Positions 1-8,899 of a DNA stretch of 64,000 bases are shown one piece after another. The DNA is from Rhodoferax sp. (GTDB lineage Bacteria > Pseudomonadota > Gammaproteobacteria > Burkholderiales > Burkholderiaceae_C). The first letter of the stretch is position 1. Each line of letters starts with the position of its first letter. Both the position numbers and the translations under genes were made by a program. The DNA lies in contig JARWZT010000016.1 in the NCBI GenBank assembly GCA_029866205.1, positions 62,001 through 126,000 on the forward strand, in the 5' to 3' direction. The notes beneath the pieces are model-generated. The model had not been told where the DNA came from and did not search any database. It was given only the letters and a program-made list of their open reading frames with translations.

Positions 1-642
1 GTCGCCCTGACGGTGACGCTGATGTGCATTTTGTTGGGCTTTCCGCTGTCCTACCTGCTGGCCCACTTGCGTGACAAAACCGCCAACTTGCTGCTGATTT
101 TGGTACTGCTGCCGTTTTGGACCTCGCTGTTGGTCCGTACCACCGCCTGGATGGTGGTGTTGCAAAAAGAAGGGGTGATCAACTCCTTGCTGCAATCCAT
201 CGGCCTGATTGCTGAGCCGCTGCCGCTGGTGTTCAACCGCTTTGGCGTGGTGGCAGCCATGACGCACATTTTGCTGCCCTTCATGATCTTGCCGATGTAC
301 TCGGTCATGCGACAAATTCCGCCGTCGTATGTGCGCGCGGCGCGCTCGCTGGGGGCGAGCCCCACCACCGCTTTCCTGCGGGTGTACCTGCCCCAGTGCG
401 TGCCGGGTGTGGGCGCAGGTGCCTTGCTGGTGTTCATTCTGGCGCTGGGCTACTACATCACGCCCGCGCTACTGGGGGGTTCGACCGACCAGATGATCAG
501 CTACTTTGTGGCCGACAACATGGGCCGTTCGCTCAACTGGGGTTTGGCCTCGGCACTGGCGGCGATTTTGTTGGGCGCGGTGCTGGTGCTCTACGCGATT
601 TACGACCGGATTGCCGGTCCTGGCAACCTCAAACTCGGATGA
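1..642 (+). CDS. ABC transporter permease, PotB/spermidine-putrescine type (5' truncated by window edge)
   Basis: ORF open to window start; multi-TM protein with the binding-protein-dependent permease EAA-like loop ([21 protein letters not shown]); stop overlaps start of next permease. Confidence 0.85.
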   Translation, partial: VALTVTLMCILLGFPLSYLLAHLRDKTANLLLILVLLPFWTSLLVRTTAWMVVLQKEGVINSLLQSIGLIAEPLPLVFNRFGVVAAMTHILLPFMILPMYSVMRQIPPSYVRAARSLGASPTTAFLRVYLPQCVPGVGAGALLVFILALGYYITPALLGGSTDQMISYFVADNMGRSLNWGLASALAAILLGAVLVLYAIYDRIAGPGNLKLG

Positions 643-1475
643 GCAACTCTTCTTTACCCCTTTACACCACGCCAGTGCAGCGCATTGGCCATTGGTCCCT
701 GCAGCTGTTTAGCGCCGCCGTGTTGCTGTTCCTGATTGCACCGGTCTTGGTGGTGGTGCCGCTGGCGTTCAACAACGAACCTTACTTTCATTTCCCGGTG
801 CAGGAATACAGCCTGCGCTGGTTTCGCGACCTGTTTGGCAACCCGGTGTGGCTGCATGCCATCTACAACAGCGTGGTGACCGCCGTACTCGCCACACTGC
901 TGGCGACCACCCTGGGCACCCTGGCCGCCGTGGGCCTGAACCGCAGTAACCTTCCGGGCAAACGCTTCATCATGGCGGTGCTGGTGTCCCCCATGATCGT
1001 GCCGGTGGTGGTGCTGGCGGTGGGCTCCTACTTCTTCTTCTCCAAGCTGGGCATTGCCAACAATCTGTTGGGCATTGTGCTGGTGCATGCGGTCTTGGGC
1101 ATGCCGTTTGTGGTGATCACCGTGACGGCCACCTTGGGCGGCTTTGACATGAACCTGATTCGCGCCGCACGCAGCCTGGGCGCCTCGCAGTTTCTGGCCT
1201 TTCGCAAGGTGATGCTGCCTATCGTCTGGCCGGGTGTGCTCTCAGGCGCGCTGTTTGCCTTTGCCACCTCGTTTGACGAGGTGGTGGTGGTGCTGTTCTT
1301 GGGCGGGCCCGAGCAGACGACCTTGCCGCGCCAGATGTGGACCGGCTTGCGGGAGCAGCTCTCGCCGACCATTCTGTCGGCCGCTTTCATGCTGATTTTG
1401 TTTGCCATCAGCATGCTTTTGCTGCTGGAGATGCTGCGTCGACGCAGCGTGGCCTTGCGCGGAGTCGTGGAATAA
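639..1475 (+). CDS. ABC transporter permease, PotC type
   Basis: ATGA overlap with upstream permease; MSNSSLPLY start; EAA loop [20 protein letters not shown]. Confidence 0.88.
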   Translation: MSNSSLPLYTTPVQRIGHWSLQLFSAAVLLFLIAPVLVVVPLAFNNEPYFHFPVQEYSLRWFRDLFGNPVWLHAIYNSVVTAVLATLLATTLGTLAAVGLNRSNLPGKRFIMAVLVSPMIVPVVVLAVGSYFFFSKLGIANNLLGIVLVHAVLGMPFVVITVTATLGGFDMNLIRAARSLGASQFLAFRKVMLPIVWPGVLSGALFAFATSFDEVVVVLFLGGPEQTTLPRQMWTGLREQLSPTILSAAFMLILFAISMLLLLEMLRRRSVALRGVVE

Positions 1476-1486
1476 ACCACGGGTCA

Positions 1487-2506
1487 ATGGCTAAAACTCC
1501 GGCCAATCCACTGCCGGAGCGTCCGGTGCAAGCCCTGCGCTTTGGCTTTGTGCTGGCACCCAAATTTACGCTGGTGGCTTTTGCCGCCTTTGTGGACACC
1601 TTGCGCCTCGCGGCAGACGATGGCGATCGCAGCCGACCCATCGAATGCAGCTGGACCGTGGTCAGCCACGACATGCAAGCCATCCCATCCAGCTGTGGCG
1701 TACGGGTCCAGCCAACCGGCGGTTTACTTGACCCCTCCGAACTGGACTATCTGGTGGTGGTGGGTGGCCTGCTGGACGCGCTGCATTTGCCCACGCAACT
1801 GCAACACTACCTGGCGCACTGCGACACCTTTGGCGTGCCCCTGGTGGGCGTGTGCACGGGCAGCTTTGTACTGGCGCAACTGGGCTTGCTGCAGGGCTAC
1901 CGGGCTTGCATCAGCTGGTTCCATGTGGCCGAATTCCAGCGCCGCCACCCGCATATTGCCGCCAGCGCGGACACGCTGTACCTGGTCGATCGCAAGCGGC
2001 TGACGTGCGCCGGTGGAACCAGCGTGGTGCATCTGGCCGCGCACCTGCTGGGCCAGCACGACGGTGCCTCGAGAGCGCAAAAAGCCCTGCGCATCATGAT
2101 TGCCGAAACACCCCTGCCGTCCAAGGCGACCCAGCCCCAGCCCTTGGTGGGCGTGCAAACGCAGGAGGCTCGGGTCCGAAAAGTGATGCTGCTGCTCGAA
2201 CGCAACCTGAGCCGCCCCTTGCCGACCGAATACCTGGCACGCCATGTCGGTTTGAGCGTGCGCCAGTTGCAGCGCTTGTTCAAGCTCGAGCTTGGGATGG
2301 GACCGACCGAATTTGCCCTCAAGCTGAGGCTGGCGCACGCACACCAGCAAATCGGCCACAGCCAGGCCACGCTTTTGGAGGTGGCGCGCCAGTGCGGATT
2401 TACCAACCCGTCGCATTTCACGCGCAGTTTTCGCACCGCCTACGGCCAGAGCCCGGGTGCGCTCCGCAAGACCGCCGCCAAGAGCGCAGTGTCAGCCCGG
2501 CCGTAG
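1487..2506 (+). CDS. GlxA family AraC-type transcriptional regulator (DJ-1/PfpI-like N-terminus, HTH C-terminus)
   Basis: N-terminal class-I amidotransferase-like domain (GVCTGSFVLAQLGLL) and C-terminal AraC HTH (LARHVGLSVRQLQRLFKLELGMGPTEF...FTNPSHFTRSFR). Confidence 0.88.
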   Translation: MAKTPANPLPERPVQALRFGFVLAPKFTLVAFAAFVDTLRLAADDGDRSRPIECSWTVVSHDMQAIPSSCGVRVQPTGGLLDPSELDYLVVVGGLLDALHLPTQLQHYLAHCDTFGVPLVGVCTGSFVLAQLGLLQGYRACISWFHVAEFQRRHPHIAASADTLYLVDRKRLTCAGGTSVVHLAAHLLGQHDGASRAQKALRIMIAETPLPSKATQPQPLVGVQTQEARVRKVMLLLERNLSRPLPTEYLARHVGLSVRQLQRLFKLELGMGPTEFALKLRLAHAHQQIGHSQATLLEVARQCGFTNPSHFTRSFRTAYGQSPGALRKTAAKSAVSARP

Positions 2507-3742
2507 CGCCGCGTCCAGCACTTCCACCCAATGGCGCACCGGCGTATCGGTGCCGCTTTGCAAATGGGTGATGCAGCCGATATTGGCGCTGCAGATACCC
2601 TGCGGCTGCAAGGCCTGCAGATGGCCCAGCTTTCGATCGCGCAGTTCGTAAGCAATCTTGGGGTTGAGCACCGAGTACGTGCCTGCGGAGCCGCAGCACA
2701 GGTGCGCTTCGTTTTGCGCAACCTTGACCGCAAAACCCAGGGCCTCAAAGTGCTGCTCCACACCGCCACACAGTTTTTGACCGTGCTGCAGAGTACAGGG
2801 CGCATGAAATGCCTGCAGTCCCGCCGCCTGCACGCCGGCCGGGTCCAAACGCGGTTTGAGCGCTTCCACCAGGTCGGGCAGCAACTCACTCAGATCACGT
2901 GTGAGCGCGCTCACACGCTGCGCTTTGGCTGCGTAGACAGGGTCATCGTGCAGCACGTGCCCGTAGTCCTTAACCATCACACCACAGCCCGAGGCATTCA
3001 TCACGATAGCCTCGACCCCCGCCCCCTGGGCTGGCGCAATGTGCGGCCACCAGGCGTCGATATTGGCGCGCATGGCCTGCTTGGCCCCGTCTTGGTCGTT
3101 CAGGTGAAACTTGACCGCGCCGCAGCAGCCCGCCTTAGGCGCGACCACCGTCTGGATGCCCGCGGCGTCCAGCACGCGGGCCGTGGCGCTGTTGATATTG
3201 GGCGACATGGACGGCTGCACGCAACCGGCCAACATCAGTACTTTGCGTGCGTGCAATGCCACCGGGACCGACCCCGCGTCCCGGGGCGCAGGGACCTTGG
3301 ATCGGAGGGACTGCGGCAGCAAGCCACGCACCGCTTGGCCCACCTTCATGGCCGGGCCAAACAAGGGCGAGGGCAGACCTTCCTTGAGCGCCCAGCGTAG
3401 CGCACGCTCGGGCAAGGGACGCTCCACCTTGGCGTCCACCAGCTTGCGGCCCAGGTCAATCAGATGGCCATATTCCACGCCGCTGGGGCAGGTGGACTCA
3501 CAGTTGCGGCAGGTCAGGCAGCGGTCCAGGTGTTGCTGGGTCTTGCGCGTGGGCTCGGCGCCTTCAAGCACTTGCTTGATGAGATAGATGCGCCCACGCG
3601 GGCCGTCCAGCTCGTCGCCCAACAGCTGGTAGGTGGGGCAGGTGGCAGTGCAAAAGCCGCAGTGCACGCAGTTGCGCACGATGGCTTCTGCCGCCTGGCC
3701 GTCGGCGGTGTTTTGGTATTCAGGGGAAAGCGTGGTTTGCAT
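2492..3742 (-). CDS. glcF: Glycolate oxidase iron-sulfur subunit
   Basis: Two CxxCxxCxxxC 4Fe-4S motifs (CVHCGFCTATCP, CLTCRNCESTCP) and two CCG domains (AGCCGAVKFH, CCGSAGTYSVL). Confidence 0.92.
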   Translation of the reverse strand: MQTTLSPEYQNTADGQAAEAIVRNCVHCGFCTATCPTYQLLGDELDGPRGRIYLIKQVLEGAEPTRKTQQHLDRCLTCRNCESTCPSGVEYGHLIDLGRKLVDAKVERPLPERALRWALKEGLPSPLFGPAMKVGQAVRGLLPQSLRSKVPAPRDAGSVPVALHARKVLMLAGCVQPSMSPNINSATARVLDAAGIQTVVAPKAGCCGAVKFHLNDQDGAKQAMRANIDAWWPHIAPAQGAGVEAIVMNASGCGVMVKDYGHVLHDDPVYAAKAQRVSALTRDLSELLPDLVEALKPRLDPAGVQAAGLQAFHAPCTLQHGQKLCGGVEQHFEALGFAVKVAQNEAHLCCGSAGTYSVLNPKIAYELRDRKLGHLQALQPQGICSANIGCITHLQSGTDTPVRHWVEVLDAALRPG

Positions 3743-3757
3743 GGCAGTTGTCGAGGC

Positions 3758-4942
3758 TTAAACCACGGAGTTCAGGCGGCGCGTGTTGAACACGCCGTCC
3801 GGGTCAAATTGGTGTTGCAGTGCGCTTTGGATGCGGGCCTGCGCAGCGTCTTGCGGGGCAAACACCGGCACACCGGCGTTGACCTGGGCGAGCGCACCCG
3901 CCGGTCGCCGAAACAGCGTGGCGTGCCCGCCCGCCCGCTGCGCCAGCGCATGCAATTGCGGGGCTGCCGAGGCCGGAGCCCAGAGCCAACGTTGGCCTCC
4001 ATGCCATTCAATGAACGGCGCGTAGGGCAAATCGAGTACCGGTGTGGTCTGCGCAACCGACAGGCGCCAAAGGCAGAGGTCGGGCGCGGTGGGTGCGCTG
4101 AAAAATGGCAAGCGCTGGTCGCGCGCGGCAGCCCAATCCGGGCCGGCTTGGGCGTTGTCCATGACCTGGGTATCGCCGCCCAGCGCCCGCACGTCGGCAC
4201 GCATGCGCGGCAGTGCCGCCTGCACGGCCGCCACCGCGCCGCGCAGGCGCACAAACAGCTTGTCCGCGCCACTGCTGGGCACGCTGGCATCGGCAGGGTC
4301 GTGCACCCAGCAACTGGCATTCAGGGGCAGGGGCTGAGAACCCCAACGCTGCAAAAGATCAAGCGCCGGGCCTTGGGCCAGATCGCAGGCCAATGTGGCT
4401 TCGCACGGTGCAAAGGACAGGACCTTGAGCGACACCTCGGTGATCACACCCAAGGTGCCCCAACTGCCAGCCATCAGGCGACTGACGTCGTAGCCGGCCA
4501 CGTTTTTCATGACCTGGCCGCCAAAGGTCAGGTGCTCGCCCCGGCCGTTGACAAAGCGCGCACCCAGCACAAAATCTTTGACCGCACCTGCACTGGCGCG
4601 TGCAGGCCCGCTCAGCCCGGCGGCCACCGTGCCGCCGACCGTACCCGAGCCGGCCAGGCCCTCGCCAAAATGCGGTGGCTCGAAAGGCAGGCATTGGTTC
4701 TTTTCCTGCAATGCGGCTTCAAGTTCAGCCAAGGGCGTACCGGCACGCACCGTGACCACCAGTTCGGAGGGTTCGTAGCTGACGATGCCATGCAAACCAC
4801 CCGTTTCCAATACCTCACCACCCAGGCCGCTGCCGAAGAAGTCTTTGCTGCCGCCACCGCGCACCCGCAAGGGTTTGTCGGCGCCGCGCGCTTGGCGAAT
4901 CTGGTCGATGATCGCGTCAAGCGCGTGGGAGTGGGTGGACAT
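3758..4942 (-). CDS. glcE: Glycolate oxidase FAD-binding subunit
   Basis: FAD-binding (PCMH-type) sequence, upstream of glcF on the same strand; start at MSTHSHALDAIIDQ. Confidence 0.88.
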   Translation of the reverse strand: MSTHSHALDAIIDQIRQARGADKPLRVRGGGSKDFFGSGLGGEVLETGGLHGIVSYEPSELVVTVRAGTPLAELEAALQEKNQCLPFEPPHFGEGLAGSGTVGGTVAAGLSGPARASAGAVKDFVLGARFVNGRGEHLTFGGQVMKNVAGYDVSRLMAGSWGTLGVITEVSLKVLSFAPCEATLACDLAQGPALDLLQRWGSQPLPLNASCWVHDPADASVPSSGADKLFVRLRGAVAAVQAALPRMRADVRALGGDTQVMDNAQAGPDWAAARDQRLPFFSAPTAPDLCLWRLSVAQTTPVLDLPYAPFIEWHGGQRWLWAPASAAPQLHALAQRAGGHATLFRRPAGALAQVNAGVPVFAPQDAAQARIQSALQHQFDPDGVFNTRRLNSVV

Positions 4943-5082
4943 AGACTGAATGGTAATTGGGGCGATCGGCCCTGGCCGTGAATTTTTTGAACGCCGTCTG
5001 GTTGAAAACTTGGTGCCTGGTGGGGAGCTCAGCCTGTGAAGCGGGACAATGTGCAGGCCCCTCCAATAAGATCGCCTCTCCC

Positions 5083-5628
5083 ATGTCCAACTCACCCACC
5101 GTCATCGTGCTTGCCGCCGGGCGCAGCGAACGCTTTCGCGCTGCCAGTGGCGGAATCGACAAACTCCAGGCGCCTCTGCACGGACGCGCCGTGCGCGACT
5201 GGGTACTGGCCGCCGTGCGCGCCAGCGGCTTGCCCTGGCACGTGGTGGAGCGCAGCCACACGGCGCATCTGCCGCTGCCAGGCATGGGCGACAGTATTGC
5301 GTGCGGCGTGGCCGCCACGTCGCAGGCGCAAGGCTGGCTGGTGCTGCCCGCCGATCTGCCCCTGATCCAGCCTGGCACGCTGCTGGAAGTCGCCCAGGCA
5401 CTGCAAACGCATGCCATTGTCGTGCCCACCTGGCAAGGCACCCGCGGTCACCCGGTGGGCTTTGCGGCCCCCTTCCGAGATGCGCTGTTGGCGCTGACCG
5501 GTGACAGTGGTGCCCGCGCGCTGGTGCAAGGCCATGGGGCGCATCTGCTGGCGGTCAACGACGCGGGCTGCATTCACGATGTGGACACGCCGCAAGCGTT
5601 GGAAGAGGCGCACCGCCGCCTGCGCTGA
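5083..5628 (+). CDS. NTP transferase domain protein, MobA/MocA-like
   Basis: N-terminal VIVLAAGRSERF...DKLQAPL nucleotidyltransferase signature; LPADLPLI motif. Confidence 0.78.
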   Translation: MSNSPTVIVLAAGRSERFRAASGGIDKLQAPLHGRAVRDWVLAAVRASGLPWHVVERSHTAHLPLPGMGDSIACGVAATSQAQGWLVLPADLPLIQPGTLLEVAQALQTHAIVVPTWQGTRGHPVGFAAPFRDALLALTGDSGARALVQGHGAHLLAVNDAGCIHDVDTPQALEEAHRRLR

Positions 5629-5647
5629 GGCCACCAACGGCCGGGCT

Positions 5648-6577
5648 TCAGGCGGCCGAATAAAAGTTAACGCCCAAACCGGCGACATCCACACGCATTG
5701 AAAACACGCAGCCCGACTGCGGGTACTGCGCCAACTCGGCCGCACTGCGGCCATGGCGCGCCGTGGTGACGAACAGCGTTTTCAGGTCAGGCCCGCCAAA
5801 ACAGGGCATGGTCGGGCACTGCGCCGGTGTGGCGTACTGCGCCAGCAGCGAACCGTCCGGGGCAAATTGGCAAATACGCGCGCCCTCAAACATGGAGACC
5901 CAGTAATTGCCTTGCACGTCAACGGCTGCGCCGTCCGGTCGACCTTGGTAGAGCGCATCCTGAAAAGTCCAGCCCGACGGCTTGGGCGCAAATTGCAAAT
6001 GCGTGCGGTGGCCGCTTAAAACATTGGTGTCCAGTGCGTAGTCCCAGGCATGCACGACGTGGTTTGGCGTGTCAGCCCAATACACGCTGCGGTTGTCTGG
6101 CGCCCACGCCAGCCCATTGCCGGTCAGTGCGCCGGAGGCCTGCTGCGTGACCACTGCGGCACCCGCTGCACGCGCGTCGATGCTGTACAGCGCGGCGGCG
6201 TGGCTGGCCTTGGGTTCGTCGATGGTGCCGACCCAAAAACGCCCCAGGGCGTCGCATTTGCCGTCATTGGCACGCACCGTGGCGGTGTCGTAGGGCAGCA
6301 CCGCCACCGGCTCGAGCGGGCCGCCCCAAGTGCGCGCGCGAAATACGCCGTGGCGCAAGGCCACCACCAGACCGCCCGCGTGCGCGGGGGCAATGCAACC
6401 GGGCTCGGTCGGCATGTCCCAGACCTGCAGGGAGCCCCCATCAGCTTCCGCCCGCAAGACTTTTTTACCGGGAATGTCCACCCAGTAGAGCAGCTGCTCC
6501 TGCGGGTGCCAGAACGGAGATTCGCCCAGCGCATAGGGCGTGGGATGCAGGGTTTTCCAGTCAGGGTGTTGGATCAT
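5648..6577 (-). CDS. SMP-30/gluconolactonase/LRE family protein
   Basis: ALGESPFWHPQEQLLYWVDI and NGLAWAPDNRSVYWADT motifs typical of SMP-30 beta-propellers. Confidence 0.87.
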   Translation of the reverse strand: MIQHPDWKTLHPTPYALGESPFWHPQEQLLYWVDIPGKKVLRAEADGGSLQVWDMPTEPGCIAPAHAGGLVVALRHGVFRARTWGGPLEPVAVLPYDTATVRANDGKCDALGRFWVGTIDEPKASHAAALYSIDARAAGAAVVTQQASGALTGNGLAWAPDNRSVYWADTPNHVVHAWDYALDTNVLSGHRTHLQFAPKPSGWTFQDALYQGRPDGAAVDVQGNYWVSMFEGARICQFAPDGSLLAQYATPAQCPTMPCFGGPDLKTLFVTTARHGRSAAELAQYPQSGCVFSMRVDVAGLGVNFYSAA

Positions 6578-6660
6578 GGTGCGGACGGGCAATACGAAAA
6601 AAGGGCGACACGGCGGCGAAAAGGCCACTAAAGGGGTGCATTGTGACGCGCACCGCAGGA

Positions 6661-6705
6661 CCAAAAACAAAACCGCCCGGCAAAACCGAAGTCTTGCCAG
6701 GCGGT
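6661..6705 (-). terminator. Intrinsic terminator of amtB
   Basis: On the minus strand: ACCGCCTGGCAAGAC-TTCG-GTTTTGCCGGGCGGT (about 15 bp stem, UUCG tetraloop, G-U wobbles) followed by TTTGTTTTT; lies downstream of the amtB stop (6743). Confidence 0.85.
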
Positions 6706-6742
6706 GTGCGCAGGGGCTCCGCCCCTGGATGCCAGAACCGGA

Positions 6743-8278
6743 TTAACGGTTGTAAGCAGTCTCGCCGTGCGAAGTGATGTCCAGACCTTCACGCTCGTCT
6801 TCTTCGCTGACACGCAGGCCAATGACCATGTCCACCAGCTTGAATGCAATGACCGACACCACACCAGACCAGAGCACCGTAATCAACACGGCCTTGGCCT
6901 GAACCCAGACTTGGGCGGCAATCGAATAGTCTGCGCTGGTGACCATGGTGGCAGTCGTCCAGTCGGCCACGTAGCCAGGTCCACCCAGGGCAGGCGAGTT
7001 GAACACGCCGGTCAACAGCGCACCCAAGATGCCGCAGACGCCGTGCACGCCAAACACGTCAAGCGTGTCGTCCGCACCGAGCAGTTTCTTCAGACCATTC
7101 ACACCCCACAGGCCGGCAAAGCCCGACAGGAAACCGATCACCAAGGCGCCGCCGATACCGACATTGCCAGCCGCCGGCGTAATCGCCACCAGACCGGCGA
7201 CAGCGCCAGACGCCGCACCAAGCATCGAAGCCTTGCCACGCATCAGCGTCTCACCGATGCACCAAGCCAGCACCGCCGCCGCAGTGGCACCAAAGGTGTT
7301 GATAAAGGCCAGAGCCGCGAAGCCGTTGGCTTCGAGCGCGGAGCCGGCGTTGAAGCCAAACCAGCCCACCCAAAGCAGAGATGCACCCACCATCGTCAGG
7401 GTCAGGCTGTGAGGCGCCATGGCTTCCTTGCCGTAACCAATGCGCTTGCCAACCATGTAGGCACCGACCAGACCGGCCACAGCGGCGTTGATGTGCACCA
7501 CGGTACCGCCGGCAAAGTCCAGCGCGCCGGTTTGCCACAGGTAACCTGCTTTGGCGTTCATGGCGTCGACGACCTCTTTGCCGGTGTAGGCGTCAGGTCC
7601 CATCCAGAACCAGACCATATGGGCAATCGGGGCGTAGCTGAACGTGAACCACAGCACCATGAAAGCCAATACCGCAGAGAACTTCATGCGCTCCGCAAAA
7701 GCGCCCACGATCAGTGCGCCGGTGATGCCAGCAAAAGTCGCCTGGAAAGCGGCAAACACGATCTCAGGAATGACCACGCCCTTGCTGAAGGTGGCAGCAT
7801 TGGCAAAAGTGCCCGCCGCGTTGTCCCAGATGCCCTTCATGAACAGCCGGTCCCAACCCCCAAAGAAGGCGCCGCCCTCAGTGAACGCCAGGCTGTAGCC
7901 GTAAATGAACCACAGCACCACGATCATCGAGAAGGTCACCATCACCTGCATCAGCACCGACAGCATGTTCTTGCTGCGCACCAGGCCGCCGTAGAACAAT
8001 GCCAAGCCCGGCACCGTCATCAGGATCACCAACAGGGTGGAGACCATCATCCAGGCGGTGTCGCCTTTGTTGGGCACCAGTGCCGGCGCGGCCGGTGCGG
8101 CTGCCTCAGCCGCTGCGGGTGCAGCAGCGGGTACTGCGGCGGCGGCGGCGTCAGCAGGAACGGCTGCCTTGGCTTCAGAGGCCGTGGCAGCGGGTGCCTC
8201 GGTTTGGGCCAGCGCGAACGAGCCTGCGGTCAACAAACCTAGACCAAGCGCAAGGGAGAGAAGTAATTTTTTCATCAT
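6743..8278 (-). CDS. amtB: Ammonium transporter
   Basis: AmtB-type TM segments, HINAAVAGLVGAYMVGKR and DDTLDVFGVHGVCGILGALLTG; signal peptide MMKKLLLSLALGLGLLTAGSFALA. Confidence 0.95.
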   Translation of the reverse strand: MMKKLLLSLALGLGLLTAGSFALAQTEAPAATASEAKAAVPADAAAAAVPAAAPAAAEAAAPAAPALVPNKGDTAWMMVSTLLVILMTVPGLALFYGGLVRSKNMLSVLMQVMVTFSMIVVLWFIYGYSLAFTEGGAFFGGWDRLFMKGIWDNAAGTFANAATFSKGVVIPEIVFAAFQATFAGITGALIVGAFAERMKFSAVLAFMVLWFTFSYAPIAHMVWFWMGPDAYTGKEVVDAMNAKAGYLWQTGALDFAGGTVVHINAAVAGLVGAYMVGKRIGYGKEAMAPHSLTLTMVGASLLWVGWFGFNAGSALEANGFAALAFINTFGATAAAVLAWCIGETLMRGKASMLGAASGAVAGLVAITPAAGNVGIGGALVIGFLSGFAGLWGVNGLKKLLGADDTLDVFGVHGVCGILGALLTGVFNSPALGGPGYVADWTTATMVTSADYSIAAQVWVQAKAVLITVLWSGVVSVIAFKLVDMVIGLRVSEEDEREGLDITSHGETAYNR

Positions 8279-8300
8279 GGATTCCTTTCGGTGCGGGGCT

Positions 8301-8648
<348 letters not shown>

Positions 8649-8727
8649 TCAGCTTCAAAAGAGTGGTTAGCAGGCACACCGAAATACTGCGCTGCCTCTC
8701 CACGGATGTGGGAGATAAGCCGTGTTA

Positions 8728-8742
8728 GCAGAAGGCGTGCCA
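8728..8742 (-). promoter_or_regulatory. Sigma54-type promoter upstream of glnK-amtB
   Basis: Minus strand TGGCAC-GCCTT-CTGC matches TGGCAC-N5-TTGC with one mismatch; about 90 nt upstream of glnK ATG. Confidence 0.65.
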
Positions 8743-8814
8743 ACTGCAGCGCCCGAATACACCGCCCACAGCGCAAACCCCTCTGTTCAAACCTCCAAAA
8801 TTGCGTTATCGTGG

Positions 8815-8830
8815 CTGTATAAATAAACAG
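8815..8830. promoter_or_regulatory. LexA-type SOS box
   Basis: CTGT-ATAAATAA-ACAG, matching CTGT-N8-ACAG with an AT-rich core; 70 nt upstream of the comM-like gene. Confidence 0.55.
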
Positions 8831-8899
8831 CTTGCACAAAATAAGTGCAGCGACGGCCGGCAGAACCTGGGTTCGCGCACCGTTTCAGGGAGTTTCATC

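Noticed and set aside
3464-4981. 505-aa + strand ORF opposite glcE/glcF
   Set aside because: Spans two convincing minus-strand genes and has no recognisable protein features.
6704-8242. 512-aa + strand ORF opposite amtB
   Set aside because: Antisense shadow ORF; composition is His/Arg/Gln-rich with no family signature, while the minus strand encodes a clear AmtB.
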